Source of the DNA: Glandiceps talaboti | Lineage: Eukaryota; Hemichordata; Enteropneusta; Spengelidae | DNA length: 64,000 nt | Assembly: GCF_964340395.1 (NCBI RefSeq) | Contig: NC_135555.1 | Coordinates: forward strand, 18,604,115-18,668,114 | Direction: 5' to 3' | Part shown: positions 35,493 to 47,617 of the stretch, in pieces | Numbering within the stretch: the first letter of the stretch is position 1 | Layout of the letters: every line of letters begins with the position of its first letter | Notes under the pieces: model-generated | What the model saw: the letters and a program-made list of their open reading frames with translations, nothing else | Told to the model about the DNA's origin: nothing | The model's database searches: none | Translations under genes and position numbers: made by a program

Positions 35493-36319
35493 ATAATATA
35501 GCTAAATTTCCTTTGTTTTTACCTTCATATATTTAGATGTTATTCCCCAATATCTGTCTTTCATTTAGCCTCAGAAATACGAGTGTCCTACATGTACATG
35601 TAAGGGGCCTTTATCACTACTCATCTAGCAACTCATTAGGTCACAAGTAATTTCCGACTGAATGAATGAAGAAAAATATTGAAGAATAACATTTATACCA
35701 GCACTAGTAATATCAAACATCCGTAATATTTGTTCACAAAAGCATATGGTGTGCTTTAGCTGCTCAGTGCTACTGAAGAGAACACTGCTCTGGAAATCGG
35801 GGCTACAGAAATTGGATTGATTGATTGATTATTTGATCAAAGAAAAAGTGGGGAAAGTAATGGCAATTTTGAACGTTTTAACGCATACCGGTATTTCGAA
35901 CACAGCAGATCTAGTGACGTAGACGCGACGTCATGACACAGACTTGTGCATGGTATAATGTTGTTTATATTTATTTTGCTGTTCAGAGAATTGGTCACCA
36001 CTATAGTATCTACTTTTAATCAGTTAACGCCTACATACATGTAGACCTATCCCTTTAATTAACCTACATGTCCCATTTACAAGGGGAAACTAGACACTTC
36101 TGGTAAATAACTCATAAAGTCAGTCTGTCATATTCAGTGCAACTGTGGTTTACATCTTTTACAACAGCTTCATATCAATATACACACAACTTGTAAAGTA
36201 TGTTAGCATAGCAACATTTATTTCCCCAGAAAAAAGCTTTTGCGTGTATTCAGCTAAAAAAAATCTACTAATTTGCTGATAGCTTGCTTTGCATAGCAGT
36301 ACTATGTGTACTAGGCGTA

Positions 36320-36547
36320 ACAAAAAAAAATTTTGTGGTTCCGACAGCCATTACCGATTGGAAGAACAGTTTTATATTGTCTTTTCAAGTTGATGCCTGG
36401 CCAGTTTCCACATCCATTATTTCTTGCGAGACTTCACAATTTTCGCAGTTTTATAAATTTTTTCCTGAATATTTTTAAAAAAATGTTTAGGGTCGGCAGG
36501 GAAAAACTAGGTGGGGTCGGGTAACTGGAACCAAACAATTTTTTTGT
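36320..36547. mobile_element. MITE with AAAAAATTGTTTGGTTCC-type ends, copy 1
   Basis: CAAAAAAAAATTTTGTGGTT at the left is mirrored by GGAACCAAACAATTTTTTTG at the right. The interior, in opposite orientation, matches 39735-39952 and 48465-48695 through GCAAGAAATAGTGGATGCGG-like sequence. Confidence 0.75.
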
Positions 36548-36554
36548 ATACTAT

Positions 36555-36790
36555 TAGGCCTTAGCAAAAACACTGGTATGGAACCCTGGTAAAATGACAT
36601 GGGGACCCTGGTAGATTTCATCTACTAAACCTGGTAGATTTCATCTACTAAACCGGGATCCCAGGCAGATTTTACCTAATGTACCGCCCTTAGCAAAAAA
36701 AGCACTGGTATGCAAGCGCCAGGTAGAATGCCTTGGGCACCCAGACAGACTTTACTTAACTACACCGCCTTAGCAAAAAAAAAAAACCAC
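36555..36790. repeat. Dispersed repeat with CCTGGTAGATT motifs
   Basis: Two tandem 26-bp CTGGTAGATTTCATCTACTA units, then GGGATCCCAGG and ACCGCCCTTAGC. It is the inverted relative of 23098-23240. Confidence 0.65.
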
Positions 36791-38735
36791 TACATGTACA
36801 TACATGTACATGTATGTCATCTTATGGCATTAGTCTTTTGTCTATAAAGTAACTCAGAATTTTACATCAAAATGTCTTTAGCTTTCCATCATTGATGAAA
36901 AATACTCACCTGCAGGTTTGATTGCAGATATCAGCTAACTAAAACTCTTGTTATCATTATAATTCAAATTTTTGGATTGTAAAACCGACTGAAGAAGAGA
37001 CCCACTAAGCATATGTCATCTCAGTCACTCAAAAAGTTTTAGCCATGGAAAATCGACATTCAGAACAATTACTTCAACAAACAATTGAATTTTCTGTCCC
37101 ATCACTTACTGAATAGTCTTTGTAATCATTTGCTGTAACAACTCAATGACATTCTCCATTAATCAATAAACTTTACAGGTGCGCTCTCATTCTCTAATAC
37201 TAAGTTTAAACAAAAGAAAAGCATGACTTCAAAGTTTTCCATCACTACCCTTCCCGCTCCCCCCAACCCCACCTCCCATCTCCCCCAACCCCTACCTCCC
37301 CTCTCCCCCAACCCCATAGTTACTCATTATCATGCACATTCATTTCATTCAATACATGACATTTATCCAGACTTTGTAAAAATTGTCTTTATTACAAGAC
37401 TAAAATTCTACCAGTGTTCCTGAACAATTTTTTTAACTTAGATTCTCTTAACTAAGACAGTCTGGCTGCTCATTAATTTACTCTTGAGATCTACACCCTT
37501 AAAAAAAAAAAATTTATGAATTCAAATTGCTATAAATTCATTCATAATGAATACTTCTAAAATCCAGATTAAAAAAATAAATCTGTCTTCTACTGGAAAA
37601 TTACTGAAATAGTCTAAAAGCAGACTCCAAATGATGTTTAGTACATGTGTAGGTCAGATTACAGTGTAGTAGCTTCCTCAGGATATTGACCCTGTGATGT
37701 AAATCTATGGGGTCAAAGGTCATAAGAAATGTGCCAACTCATGGCGTGTGAATGGGCATGTCACAAGGGATACTACTGTACTACTACTACTACTACAACA
37801 ATGGAAGTAAAGCATTTCAGCTAGCACTACAGACAGGAGGATATGATGTTTATATACCTCATTCATCGAGTGCTTTTATATTAACATTGTTCATGGAGTG
37901 CTTTTACATATTGGTATGCTTTGTTTATGCATACACATATAGAGAGTTCTCCACTGTCCATGGTTTATACTAGTCCTGCTTGCTTATGGAGTAAGTCGTC
38001 CCTTCCTTCTCCGTCCTGCGAAGAGCCAGCCGTGAAACCCAGGTTTACCAGAAATGCTGGTAACTAAAGAATTAATGCACCCTGTGGTTAAATATTATTA
38101 GCAATAAATGAACTATTTAGTCATTTTACCACACCGTGGCTCTGGAAAAGTCCTGATTTCGACACTTTTTTGGATCTTATGCCGGACTACTATCGTCAAA
38201 GAGATGTAAAATGAGTACATATTCGATCGATTGCTCATATTTGATCAGTGGGTATGTAATTCCTCGGTTATTGGTGCGGATGCATTTTGCTCCAACACTT
38301 GAGATAGGATTGGTACATTGCTCTTTGCAGGATGGTGTTGAGGGCCATGTCAGTAATCTAGACCTGTGCACCGTCTGCAAGTAGGACTCTAGTAGTAGGT
38401 TTCGACCAGACAATAATCAGTTTTTTTGACAAGTCTATCTCCACTGACCACAAAACTAACACCTTAACACATACAGGCTCAAGTTTGAGATTATTCTAGA
38501 ACATTCCACATCTTATCTATATATTTGGCAATAAAGCCAAACAGTGCAGTTCCTTTAAATTTTAAAACTGAGAATTTTAGACATTCTACTTTAAACAGAA
38601 TTTATTGTATTTCAAACTCCTTGACATTTGATATTTCACTTGTCAATCAAAACAAGCATTTGAAGAATTCACAGTGTAAATACTCAGATTGCAAACCATT
38701 ACCATGAGCTATTGGTGAACAAGTTTGATCATGAA
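36791..38735. other. Stretch without a firm gene
   Basis: A strong minus-strand donor (CCTGCAG|GTGAGTATT, at 36908) has no recognisable coding exon. A (CTA)n run is at 37776-37796. A minus-strand frame at 38177-38413 looks fairly balanced in codons but matches nothing I recognise. Confidence 0.4.
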
Positions 38736-39070
38736 AATCCCTGTACCTGGATGTCAGTTTGTCATTATACAAAATCCCTGTACCTGGGTGTCAGTTTGTC
38801 ATTGTACAAAATCCCTGTACCTGGGTGTCAGTCTGTCATTGTACAAAATCCCTGTACCTGGGTGTCAGTCTGTCATTATACAAAATCCCTGTACCTGGGT
38901 GTCAGTTTGTCATTGTACAAAATCCTTGTACCTGGGTGTCAGTTTGTCATTATACAAAATCCCTGTACCTGGGTGTCAATCTGTCATTGTACAAAATCCC
39001 TGTACCTGGGTGTCAGTCTGTCATTGTACAAAATCCCTGTACCTGGGTGTCAGTCTGTCATTGTACAAAA
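38736..39070. repeat. 37-bp tandem array, nine units
   Basis: Nine units of AAAATCCCTGTACCTGGGTG plus TCAGTTTGTCATTGTAC, with few substitutions. All three plus-strand frames stay open for the whole array because 37 is not divisible by three and the unit lacks stops. Confidence 0.97.
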
Positions 39071-39734
39071 TGTTGTTTGATGTAATTTATTTTCGCTAAT
39101 TTCGCTACAAAACAAAAAAGCGAAAATAAGTAGTAGCAAAAATATATATTTCTGCATAATGCAATGTACCAATATGGTTATTAGTGAAAATTAATCTTTG
39201 TGAACTACATGAAGACTATAAAATCGCAAAATTTTCTAGTCATGAAAATATGCAGGTTTACAGTATCTACGAGGTACATGGAGAATCCCGCTTGAATTAC
39301 CATCTGTTGATATGACAATGACTTCTATACAAAAATAACCTTGAAATGTGGTGGTACATGTATGTAGTTTACTATTGCATCATGAACACAAACACCTATT
39401 TGATAGTCAAACTGTTTGTAGATAGTAAGAATATACAAACAAATTGGAGCAACGTACATGTACAATGTACATGTATGCATTCAATTTACTCAAAATTATT
39501 TTCTTTTTTGCACAAGCAGTTTATTTTGTTGATGCCATTTTTGTTCCCATTATAGAATACTTCCACTCCTTACACGTGCTCTTAAGAGTCACTGCCACCC
39601 TTTGGTTACATGCCCACCAGATACATGTATTAACTATTTCAGGAATTAATCAAAATTAAAAAATTTTAAAACCAACTTGAATTTGAATATCTGGAATTCT
39701 GATCATCTTGTAGTTAATTAGGCAAAAATAAAAA

Positions 39735-39952
39735 AAGTTGTTTGGTTCCGGATATCCAACCCCGACCCTAAACTCTTTTTTTTTTACATATTCCAGAAAA
39801 GAAAAAAAAATCCTGAAAATCGTGAAGTCTTGCAAGAAATAGTGGATGCGGAAACTGACATCAACGTTAAAAGACAATATAAAACTATTCTTCCAATCTG
39901 TAATGGCTGTACATCTGACAGGAAGAAATAAACAACACAGAGACCATATAGA
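39735..39952. mobile_element. MITE with TTGTTTGGTTCCGG-type start, copy 2
   Basis: The same family as 36320-36547 (inverted) and 48465-48695, sharing GCAAGAAATAGTGGATGCGG and TAATGGCTGTACATCTGA. Confidence 0.75.
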
Positions 39953-41380
39953 AATTAACAGAAAACATAACTATCTGAATTAGACACTCGCATACAAAAA
40001 AAAAATTAAAAATTAAATACAAAATCTACCTATCCCAACTATTTTGAAATTGAATGTAATCGAAACCACACAATTTTTTTTTTCACGCCTTAGCTCAGCA
40101 ATTTTGGAGTTTTCACTGAAAATCACATTTTAACAAAATTTGCATACCAATCATCAACACAACAATTGAACTTCCACAGCTGGATATCCTTAAAGAATGA
40201 TGCATTTCAGTCATTTTTCAAAACTATCATGTGACAGTCACATGACTATCTCTATCTCCAGAAATTACTAAGAGTTACAAAAGCACACATACTATTACAC
40301 TGACCAAGCACAAAAAAGATTGTTGAAGGTAAGGGGTTGGTCATGTACACATGTACATAATAGTCAAAGATAAACGGTATCCCTGGTACCATCTGTTCCC
40401 TGTCATTATTGACATTATCCCTTTCTACAAAAGATCATGTATTCATGTCAGAAAAGTGTCAACTCTATACAGATAATAAAAATAAGTTTACCCACTGGAG
40501 TCTTAAAACCTTATTCTCTTTCCTCAAACAAACCACCTCTCTTGAACACACATGTCTAGCTATTGTTCACCCATTCCATAATGTCCTAAATTCTTGCTGG
40601 AAAAAAATGAGGAGTAAAGATATATTCTAGGTACCATCTCTGATGATTGTGGATAATTCTAAGTGTGAAAGGTCAATGCTACGGCCAGGCATGAATGGGC
40701 CACAGTCGTCAGGTAGATACAAGCAGGACTAGCATGATGAGGTCAGGGCTGGATGACTTGCATTATCTTTCCTGAGAGTCATAATGTGTTATGTAACACC
40801 CACATGTACAGTTCATGACAGTAACAGCCAACTGGTGTGATGCATACCAGCACCTTACTCACTGACATAGTGATAGCATACTGTATACTAGTACATGGTT
40901 ACTGAGCAACCTTATCAAACAGAACAAAAAATCCTTTTCTGGTGTTTCTAAATCTGTTAACACACAAATTACAAGTCCACCACCCATCATGACTGATTTT
41001 TCCCTTATTTTTTTGTTAAAACGAGATTGACATTAATATGTGAGTATATTGCTGCATTATTTAATGCATTACAGAGCTGATATGTATTTTAAAAAATCTT
41101 CTTTTTTTCACTAACGAAGAAATATTATATAGTTACCTATTGCAATACCTATCACAAAGATAAATGTTGCTTTTTTCTTCAAATATTGGTGTTACTAGTA
41201 GCAACGACAGAAACATGATCATGCTACGAAACAGAAAATCAATTAATTTTCACTGTTTACCAGAGTATGTCTAATTGTTTGTTCGAAAAATCATCAATGG
41301 TATACCTCTACGGTTTATACTTACCAACTATTCAAACGACGATGAAGTGTTCGTATTTTTTCCGGTCAATGGACCTTTCT
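39953..41380. other. Stretch without a gene
   Basis: AT-rich. The plus-strand frame at 40409-40630 has no family resemblance. Confidence 0.45.
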
Positions 41381-41598
41381 AGATCTGCTATGCACTGTAT
41401 GGTGTGTTGCTTCTTCGGATTCGTCTAGACGTGGCCGGCCGTGTACTGCTCCCCGCCCTATGATGGTTACAACAAGAATGGATAGATAAAACCACGGCTA
41501 TAAAGCTACGTAATCCATACACACGTGAAAATGTCTCTATTGTGGCCATTAATTTGCATACGTTAGTTATGAAAGCAACCAATACGGGTCGGTCTTAC

Positions 41599-41781
41599 CT
41601 AATGATTTTTCGGACTGTCACACGTGACCACCGGTACTACTACTAGCAGATAGAGTACGTACGTGAAGGCCCCGGGTGAAGACAAGCTTGGAATGTCGTC
41701 TCATCTGTCATAAAAACCACGGATTGACCAAATTTATACTATGTAGGACGAAATTGCCATAGTTCCGGAAGTCTTTATAAA
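41599..41781 (-). promoter_or_regulatory. Candidate minus-strand promoter and first exon
   Basis: Within a CpG-containing patch (41350-41900) the minus strand has TTTATAAAG (41773-41781) and GTATAAATTTGG (TATAAAT at 41732-41738). About 100 bases further is a donor CATTAG|GTAAGACC, with the exon ending at 41599. The unidentified gene at 26744 is the nearest minus-strand candidate; linkage is speculative. Confidence 0.25.
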
Positions 41782-41985
41782 CCGGGGTAGGGTACACCCG
41801 CGTTCAGCGTTGTCTCGCTTTAGTAAAGACGGAGACGGAACCGGTTCCACAGACATGTGCAAATAGGTCAAAGGTTATTACACGATGTTACCATTGCGCA
41901 TGAGTAACTTAAGAACGTCTGACAAATTCGTCACATAACCAACCTTCATGTGATGCATGATACATGGTGTGTGGCTTGTGTTTTC

Positions 41986-42205
41986 ACCAATCTGATTAAA
42001 ATCCGATGTAGATGTCGGCTAATCGTTCATTCCTATTTTACCTTCGTTATTTTGCCTGAATTGACCTTGGTACATCTTTACATTTTTTAGCCTGGTCAAT
42101 GTAAACATGTACCAAGAAGGTCAATTCAGGCAAAATATAGAAGGTAAAAAATAACAATGAAATCGCGATTAGCCGACATCTACATCGGATTTTAATCAGA
42201 TTGGT
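41986..42205. mobile_element. Palindromic MITE, CAATCTGATTAAAATC family
   Basis: CCAATCTGATTAAAATCCGA at the left pairs with TCGGATTTTAATCAGATTGG at the right. The arms continue through GATGTCGGCTAATCG, TTTGCCTGAATTGACCTT and GTACAT. The core differs from the 15467 copy although the ends are the same. Confidence 0.9.
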
Positions 42206-42286
42206 GTTGTCACCTGCTCCTGATGTTTAATTTTGTTCAAATTATGAGCATTATATTTCAGGGCACCTGGTGGTAGCTAACAGGCC

Positions 42287-42814
42287 TAAGGGAGCCTTCA
42301 GTATGTACAGGGGGGGGGGGAATTACACCCCCCCCCCCCATTCTGCGTTTGCAAAAAGTGACCCTCTCCTTTGTTCCATTTTGTAAAACATACCCCTCCC
42401 CACGACAACTGCATATACTGAAAGTTAATCAATATTCCCATCACATGTATACATACAAATTAAATGATTTTGACTCTGTATTAGAAATAAAAGTAATATT
42501 TGTACATATAAAGTGACAAACAGTAAAAGAAAGGCTAGTTACATTTCTCTTATAATCACACACAATCTAGTTAGTATCTAAAACGTGCTTTCCATGTTGT
42601 GCATACTCTGTCTGATCTGGTCACTTGCAAAATTACCTGATATTGTCATCACCATCATCATCATCATCATCACCTTCAGTATTGCCATTATCAGTGTCAG
42701 TTAATCTGACTCAATGTTACTACTTGAGTCAGTACATGTATCACTGTCCGTGTTCTCTGTGACATTCAAAACTAAATCATCATCACCACCACCACCACCA
42801 CCACCACCACCACC

Positions 42815-42883
<69 letters not shown>

Positions 42884-42897
42884 GTCATCAGCATCAT
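42287..42897 (-). mobile_element. Dispersed acidic-repeat element, copy 2
   Basis: The inverted relative of 5012-5729. It starts TAAGGGAGCCTTCAGTATGT, carries G- and C-runs, and ends in a (CAT/CAC)n tract. On the minus strand a poly-Asp/Gly frame runs into LVLNVTENTDSDTCTD and stops where copy 1 does. Central parts differ between copies. Confidence 0.6.
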
Positions 42898-42921
42898 CTT
42901 CATATTTTAACAATGACATCA

Positions 42922-43066
42922 TTTATACATACATACATACATACATACATACATACATACATACATACATACATACATACATACATACATACATACATAC
43001 ATACATACATACATACATACATACATACATACATACATACATACATACATACATACATACATACAT
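42922..43066. repeat. (CATA)n microsatellite, left of MITE
   Basis: About 36 units. The HTYI and VCMY frames are repeat translations. Confidence 0.98.
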
Positions 43067-43077
43067 GCACACACATA

Positions 43078-43317
43078 GACTGTCGACAGTCGCTCGCGCC
43101 TTTTTCCCCCAAAGTTTTATCTATTAAACTCCGATCCGACGCAACACTAGTCTAATCGCAGACTGATATCGAGGGCCGAAGGCCCGAGATCGAGGGCCGA
43201 AGGCCCGAGCAATACGGCCCTCGAAATCAGTTTGCGATTATACTATTACTAGTGTTGCGCCGGACCGGAGTTTAGATAAAACGTAGGGAAAAAAGGCGCG
43301 AGCGACTGTCGACAGTC
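43078..43317. mobile_element. Palindromic MITE with GACTGTCGACAGTCGC ends
   Basis: Arms of about 95 bases pair nearly perfectly from GACTGTCGACAGTCGCTCGC inward to AACACTAG/CTAGTGTT. The core holds two GAGGGCCGAAGGCCC hairpins. Both sides are flanked by TA (43076-43077 and 43318-43319), which suits a Tc1/mariner-type TA duplication. It sits between two (CATA)n tracts. Confidence 0.88.
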
Positions 43318-43320
43318 TAA

Positions 43321-43490
43321 CACACACACACACCTACCTACCTACCTACATACATACATACATACATACATACATACATACATACATACATACATACATA
43401 CATACATACATACATACATACATACATACATACATACATACATACATACATACATACATACATACATACATACATACATACATACATACG
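43321..43490. repeat. (CA)n(CCTA)n(CATA)n microsatellite, right of MITE
   Basis: CACA, then three CCTA units, then a long CATA run ending at CATACGTATG. Confidence 0.98.
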
Positions 43491-43624
43491 TATGTATTTT
43501 AACGAATATCTGAAATAGTCCAAAAACCCTGACGTTCAAATTTCTATAAAACACTACACCACAAAGTCAACGAAAGCCTGTGGTGAACATGAATGCCTCG
43601 TTGTGGCAGTTCTTATAATGAGAA

Positions 43625-43925
43625 CATATATCTCTGAGATAACCAGATAGTTTTTTTCGACAAAACAAGATAACTTCGTTTTCCGAAAGCAAAACAATTA
43701 TCTCAAGATCTCAAGATAGTTTCGCTTTTCATTTTCCAAAAGCAAAAAATCATCTTGAGATCTCGAGATAGTTTCTCAAGATAATGAGATAATTATCTCT
43801 TGCACACGAGAAAATATATTGTGAGCATGAGATAATGTTGTGCTAACGACGTAATATGTCGTGCACACCACACAATATAATTCGTGCGCACAAGAAAATA
43901 TGTCGTGCGCACGAGATATTTATTC
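43625..43925. repeat. Degenerate ~21-bp array with CGTGCGCACGAG motifs
   Basis: Units of 19-23 bases, for example GTGCGCACAAGAAAATATGTC-like and GTGCGCACGAGATATTTATT, follow AAGATCTCAAGATAGTTTC-type units. The minus frame shows heptads (YFLVRTTYFLVRTNYIV). It resembles the 21-bp design of the foldback arms at 9232-9837 but not their sequence. Confidence 0.7.
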
Positions 43926-44034
43926 TTTTGGCTTTTGTAAATGGCACGAATGAGCTTCCATACACTTTTACATCTTAAAACACACAAAACAAATTGACAA
44001 TAATTAAATCTTCAATTTGGTCCCCAAACTACGG

Positions 44035-44155
44035 ATTTTAAAAAATGACCCTCCCCCAATTGTGTGCAAAATATGTCCCTCCCCCAAGAACATGTTGTAA
44101 AATGTGACCGACACCCCGATTCCTCCCCCCCCTTGTAAATACTGAAGGCTCCCTA
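44035..44155. mobile_element. End fragment of the acidic-repeat/G-run family
   Basis: CCTTGTAAATACTGAAGGCT followed by CCCTAA, preceded by CCCTCCCCCAA-type segments, as at 5600-5729. Confidence 0.6.
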
Positions 44156-44159
44156 ATCC

Positions 44160-45860
44160 AAGGGCTTCAAAAAGGTCTATCAAATATTTTTGTTTTGTTT
44201 ATTTATTTTTTTTACAAATAACACAACTTATTAGTGTCATATGTGATAAATAAAGTACTTTAAAGTCTGTAACAATTTCTTCTCCCTACCAATTTTGACT
44301 CAGTCTGTTCTTTTGGTTTTACTAAGCTACATAGTTACGCCTTCAGTGTGCCCCCGAGCGGCGATCACAAGAGAATGTAGGCGCGCCAACCGCGGTCCCG
44401 ATCTACACCCCAGTCTCTTTCTTACCATGAGTACCGTACGTACGTACCCGTACCCAGCTCAGTGGTAGAGTACAGGGGTTACCGACATTCTCTAGTGGTC
44501 GCCACTTGATGGCGCTCGGTAGAAGTAGTTCAAAAACCAGCACAACATCAGCTTTGCAAATCATCATTACATGACACCTTGTAGGGAAAAATAGTTACAA
44601 AAAAAGAAAAAAAAAGAAAAAGAGTTAAGGTCTTTCAGCATATATGCTAAACTGTTTCTCTTACTCTATCGTAGCATTAAATTGAACCTCTAAACTTATT
44701 GTAACATATGTTATTTCCATCTGCTCTCTGTCGTCAATCGAAACAAACTCATGAAGATTTCTTTCACCACTGCTGCTAAAATTGTGGGCCTGTCTACTCT
44801 CGCTCGCCCTCTCCCCGGTCGACCTTACTGATCATGTAGTACTATGCAAGGTAAGTGTGGTTGCTGTTGAAGATAAACATCCACGTATTAATTCATATGG
44901 CGAAGATAATGCTCCAAAGTATGGATACAGAATTAGAAAGAGTTTTGTACCGTCAGCCGTCAGATATTAAAGTTGTATTTGTGTAGCTCGTCTTTGCTTT
45001 TACTTTTCAGGGTTTTGTGGTATATTGTTTTCACTTTACTATTCTGTTCTGAGCTGTAAACTATGACATGCATCCTTTGGGGACTAATAAATGCACCTGT
45101 GATATGAAACAGGAGTATTTTCACTCACTACATATTCTGGCTTTGTATTCATAGCACTACATACTTCTGTATATACTGACGTGATTGTGTTGTCTGAAAC
45201 AATTCAATATTGACCAATTAATTAGGACAGGGGAGGGGTTCTCAGACCTATTAAACAAAAAGAATTTAGTTTGTTGTCCTACAGTGAAATATGGGGAATA
45301 ATCCATAACTTTTTACAGATATCGATCGCTCTTTCAGAATCGAACCAAACTATGTCTTCCACCGACATGATGACACTCCGGTTCTATAGTAGCATTTATT
45401 TGATTTGAAACGAAACAAGCGGGGCTTCTAGTCTTTGGAAGCTTCGGACTTTCTTCCGATACAAGCGACCGATCGCGAAGGTCGCTTTGCACACGGGCTT
45501 TGCACCTGAAAGGAGCTTTCTGCACTCGCTTATTACAGCAGAAAAAAGACCTGAAGGTCTAACGGCAAGACTACCCTAACCATACGTCGGATGTCCTGTC
45601 GGTGTGGCTGAATCGACAAGAAATCGAGACATCCGAAAACTATAATTTAAACGAAAGTAGTTATCACTGTGTACTTGAGGGCGCCTACTCATGTCGACTT
45701 TGGGATCCTTTCAGTAGTCCACGAAATGAGTGTTTTTCTAACTTTTAGAATGTCATATTGATAGACATGAAGTTGTCATGTAGTACACTGTTTCAGTCCG
45801 GAATATTGTAAACTCCATTCCATTCCTCAGATTTTATATTGCAAAGTTCATGGACATCAA
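44160..45860. other. Stretch with weak gene-like signals only
   Basis: A donor ATGCAAG|GTAAGTGTGG (exon end 44850), an acceptor TACTTTTCAG (45010) and AATAAA (about 45087) could form a tiny plus-strand gene, but no protein emerges. CpG-containing sequence at 45330-45700 has no recognisable exon. Confidence 0.35.
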
Positions 45861-45866
45861 GAAATA

Positions 45867-45896
45867 AATGTATGTATGTATGTATGTATGTATGTA

Positions 45897-45953
<57 letters not shown>

Positions 45954-46016
45954 ATGTATGTATGTATGTATGTATGTATGTATGTATGTATGCGTATGTA
46001 TGTATGTATGTATGTG
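45867..46016. repeat. (TATG)n(TG)n(TATG)n microsatellite
   Basis: TATG units flank a TG run at 45902-45937. Confidence 0.98.
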
Positions 46017-46024
46017 TGAGTGTT

Positions 46025-46480
46025 CATCTGATAAATATCTGATGTAGTGAACTTGGCACGATTTCTTTATTTACCATCTTATTTTATTGTTGATGTTATT
46101 CTTTTGCTGTGACCACCTTCTGTACCTACATCTGTCACAACACTTTAGGAGATCATGTACAAATCTTGTACTTATGAATAGCCAATCAGAGTCCGTCTTA
46201 CAATATAACACTCAATGACCAAAATTGAAACGAAGAGAACGATCAGACAATAGCAATAACATTGTTGTCTCTTGTTGAACAGAGCACTCTGAAGTACTGT
46301 ACCTTTATGTTTTTAATATTCTCATTGGTTGAGAAAATCCACTCAGCGAGCGACATTTGTATGAGAACTATGGTATTGTGTCAAATGTAGGAACAAGACA
46401 CTCACTCACACAACAATGTAGGAGGGAGAGGTAAAGAAAGTTCAAGTTCGCCGAGTTCACTACATCAGATTTTAATCAGG
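46025..46480. mobile_element. MITE, CAATCTGATTAAAATC family, long form
   Basis: A degenerate left end (CATCTGATAAATATCTGATG) and the right end CTACATCAGATTTTAATCAG bound about 456 bases. The interior shares TCTTACAATATAACACTCAA and GAACAGAGCA.TCTGAAGTAC with 27064-27548. Confidence 0.75.
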
Positions 46481-47119
46481 TGTGTGTGTGAGTCTGTGTC
46501 TGTGTATGTATGTGTTAATATGTGTGTATGGTAATTATGTGTATTAATGTGTTTGTTTGTGTAAGTGTGTGTGTGTGTGTGTGTGATATTAGTGATGTTT
46601 AGAATGGTGAGGTGTAAAATTCATGTGGGTAAATACAGGACATTCTAAAAAGAAACAAGAATTGCGCAAGAGCAACAATTTTTTATTCGTAAAATTTACC
46701 AAAATATCAATGCTGTTTGTGTCACCATTACATATTTAAGGCACATTGACATAAATACATACAGTTCATTCAATAACACTATTTGTTTAATCAATAACCT
46801 AACAAACAACTATATTCATTACCAACGTTTGATCACTTTAACTATTTTCTCTGCCCAGGTAGTAGTCTGTAAGGTCCCCCATGACGGGGCGCCCTCACTT
46901 GACTTGACTGCCTAACTCGGTGATTTATCATCAAAGTTTGCTTGGCTTACCATCATATTTTGAGGAGGGTCTTTTACAAATTAAAATTATTATAACACCA
47001 TTTGCCACATTGGTTTTTAACATGGTATGTTGCCATAGGAACACCAAGTATGCTTTAATAGGTGAAATGGCCTTTTACTATTGGGGATGATATTATGTAA
47101 TATTCAATTTACGCAAATT

Positions 47120-47275
47120 GACTAATATTCAGATTCAGCAGATAGGCTCATATTCGGATTTAGGACTTTGGGCTCAGATTCCGATTCATCAGATAGGCTA
47201 ATATACGGATTCAGCAGTTGGGCTTACATTCGGATTCAGATTCAGCTGATTGACTTATATTCAGATCCAACAAAA
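47120..47275. repeat. Degenerate tandem repeat, ATTCGGATTCAGCAG units
   Basis: About five units of roughly 30-36 bases around TATTCGGATTCAG and CAGATAGGCT. Confidence 0.7.
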
Positions 47276-47617
47276 ATCAGTTGAACCCATCTCACTGTTG
47301 GAAATGGCAAGCTTTCGACTTCTAAACTATTCAATATCTACAGTTACTAAAAAAAGAAACCAAACCATTTTTGGTGTAAAAGACTGACACGTAAAAGTTG
47401 TACAAAAACTTCTCAACTGCATTTTGAAAATAACAACATGTGGCAAATCTGTGAATAGAGTTGTATAATAAATTGCACATTCTTTCAAGCATTGACAAAT
47501 TACTAACAACAAAATCTGCCATAAAAAAATATTACCTGAAAATAAACATACTATACCAAGTAGTAAAATCTAGTAAAATTACCAAAAAATGTTCTCATCA
47601 GCTTGGTAGATCAAATT

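Noticed and set aside
38177-38413. 78-codon minus frame with balanced composition
   Set aside because: There is no recognisable domain and no convincing splice sites at both sides.
38712-39099. Three overlapping frames of 108-124 codons, or a CRISPR array
   Set aside because: It is a 37-bp minisatellite with no spacers; the units are contiguous and nearly identical, and the host is eukaryotic.
42900-43554. CMYV and HTYI frames beside the MITE
   Set aside because: They are (CATA)n translations.
44453-44545. tRNA-like sequence: GCTCAGTGGTAGAG (A-box-like) and AGTTCAAAAACC (B-box-like)
   Set aside because: No acceptor, anticodon or T stem could be folded and the B box is poor. It could be a tRNA-derived SINE head, but there is no support.
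44751-45110. Tiny gene with ATG at 44751, donor at 44850, acceptor at 45010 and AATAAA
   Set aside because: The frame from the ATG stops after 26 codons, before the donor, and no other frame gives a recognisable product.
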